DNA from: Paenibacillus sp. 37
GTDB lineage: Bacteria > Bacillota > Bacilli > Paenibacillales > Paenibacillaceae
Reading direction: 5' to 3'
Length of the DNA: 64,000 bases
Assembly (NCBI RefSeq): GCF_008386395.1
Contig: NZ_CP043761.1
Coordinates: forward strand, 6,076,001 to 6,140,000
Shown piece after piece: positions 63,142 to 64,000 of the stretch (positions are counted from its first letter, which is position 1; each line of letters starts with the position of its first letter). Under the pieces are notes generated by a model. It searched no databases. It saw only the letters and a list, made by a program, of their open reading frames with translations, and was not told the origin of the DNA. The translations under genes were made by a program, and so were the position numbers.

Positions 63142-64000
63142 CTAGCCGTACAGCCGCGCGTAATAACCTCCGAGCGCCAGCAGGTCCTGATGGCGGCCCC
63201 GTTCCACGACCGTTCCTTGATTCATGACCGTAATCAAATCCGCATGTTCCACAGTGCTGAGACGATGCGCAATCAAAATGGTGGTGCGTCCCTTCATCAA
63301 TACGTTCAGAGCTTGCTGTACCCAATGCTGGGATTCGTTATCCAATGCAGAAGTCGCTTCGTCCAGCAGGAGAATCGGAGCATTTTTGAGAATCGCCCGG
63401 GCGATCGCAATTCGCTGCCTTTGTCCGCCTGACAACGACGCTCCCCTCTCTCCCACCGGCGTTTTATACTGTTCAGGAAGTTCCTGAATGAAATGGTGAG
63501 CGTACGCCGCTTTGGCCGCTTCAACCACTTCTTCATCCGTTGCACCCGGGTTTCCATAGCGGATGTTTTCCTCAATCGTGCCGGTAAACAAAAACGGCTC
63601 CTGCGGAACATATGCAATCTGCCTGCGGATTTCGTCCAGCGTAAAATGGCCGAACGGTTTTCCCTGGAGCAGGATATCTCCGCTATCCACAGGATAAAAG
63701 CCGAGCAACAGCTTGATCAGTGTACTTTTGCCGCTGCCGCTTGCTCCTACGATCGCAGCAACCTGACCAGGAAACACCTGCATGGACATGTCCACAAGTA
63801 CCTTTTTATCCGCCTGATAGGAAAATTCCACATCGCGAAACTCCACCGCAGCCTCCGATACAAGCTCGCTACGAGAAGATCCCAGACGCTCCGGTTCCTC
63901 TTCCTCGCCTAGTACCTCTTGAATCCGGTGAGCACCCGCGAGCGAATTTTGGGTCATCGACAGAACCATCCCCAAGTTCAACAAGGCGTGCGTCAGATTC
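63142..64000 (-). CDS. pmxD: ABC exporter of the polymyxin cluster, 3' part (TMD-NBD fusion)
   Basis: Open from the window edge; the start lies beyond base 64000. The visible 286 residues begin at the end of the transmembrane domain (NLGMVLSMTQNSLAGAHRIQEVL). The nucleotide-binding domain follows: Walker A GASGSGKST, Q-loop PQEPFLFTGTIEENIRYG, signature LSGGQRQRIAIARAI, Walker B ILLLDEATSALD, and H-loop AHRLSTVEHAD. This is the homodimer or heterodimer lipid/peptide exporter type (MsbA/LmrA-like). It lies 79 bases ahead of pmxE on the same strand, the position of pmxD in polymyxin clusters, and probably exports or confers tolerance to the lipopeptide. The symbol rests on context. Confidence 0.8.
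   Translation of the reverse strand, partial: NLTHALLNLGMVLSMTQNSLAGAHRIQEVLGEEEEPERLGSSRSELVSEAAVEFRDVEFSYQADKKVLVDMSMQVFPGQVAAIVGASGSGKSTLIKLLLGFYPVDSGDILLQGKPFGHFTLDEIRRQIAYVPQEPFLFTGTIEENIRYGNPGATDEEVVEAAKAAYAHHFIQELPEQYKTPVGERGASLSGGQRQRIAIARAILKNAPILLLDEATSALDNESQHWVQQALNVLMKGRTTILIAHRLSTVEHADLITVMNQGTVVERGRHQDLLALGGYYARLYG

Noticed and set aside
1..64000. CRISPR arrays, tRNA or rRNA genes, prophage or complete insertion sequences
   Set aside because: No regularly spaced repeats, cloverleaf sequences, integrases or transposase genes were found on either strand.

Overview
The window reads as chromosomal DNA of a spore-forming, low-to-moderate GC Gram-positive bacterium, almost certainly Paenibacillus of the P. 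polymyxa group. The evidence is strong AGGAGG-type ribosome sites with frequent TTG and GTG starts, Spo0E and GerA/B/C sporulation and germination genes, YesM/YesN-type two-component pairs beside lplA/lplB-type sugar importers, and at the right end a non-ribosomal peptide synthetase whose predicted product, acyl-Dab-Thr-(D)Dab-Dab-Dab, is the first half of polymyxin.

Layout. 1-8.1 kb: a carbohydrate importer split over two divergent units (binding lipoprotein, YesN-like regulator and YesM-like kinase on the minus strand; two permeases on the plus strand). 8.1-17.9 kb: a Spo0E-like phosphatase, a MarR/FAD-monooxygenase pair with a striking operator, a WYL regulator followed by two paralogous proteins of unknown function, a short repeat element, an ArsR/MFS pair and an Rrf2/NTF2-like pair. 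18-24.1 kb: two carbohydrate-type oxidoreductase loci, each next to an AraC regulator. 24.2-29.6 kb: OmpR-type response regulator, histidine kinase, ABC ATPase and FtsX-like permease. 29.7-32.4 kb: mmuM and mmuP behind a complete SAM-I riboswitch. 32.4-36.5 kb: a gerA-gerB-gerC germinant receptor operon. 36.6-43.9 kb: a soluble PAS/chemoreceptor-type protein, VOC proteins, a WYL regulator, a CynX-type transporter with LysR, and a deletion scar joining a headless MerR gene to a broken nitroreductase gene. 44.07-63.06 kb: the 6330-residue synthetase (pmxE). 63.1 kb to the end: the 3' part of an ABC exporter (pmxD-like) that continues outside the window.

How it fits together. PmxE holds five complete modules plus an unpaired terminal condensation domain. 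It has no thioesterase, so the chain must pass to other synthetases (PmxA and PmxB in known pmx clusters), expected beyond base 64000. The transporter just upstream of pmxE fits the pmxA-B-C-D-E order known for polymyxin clusters, so this window appears to hold the downstream edge of the cluster. The pseudogene scar lies immediately past that edge. Most remaining loci are small regulator-plus-target pairs, and several have recognisable operators, promoters and terminators.
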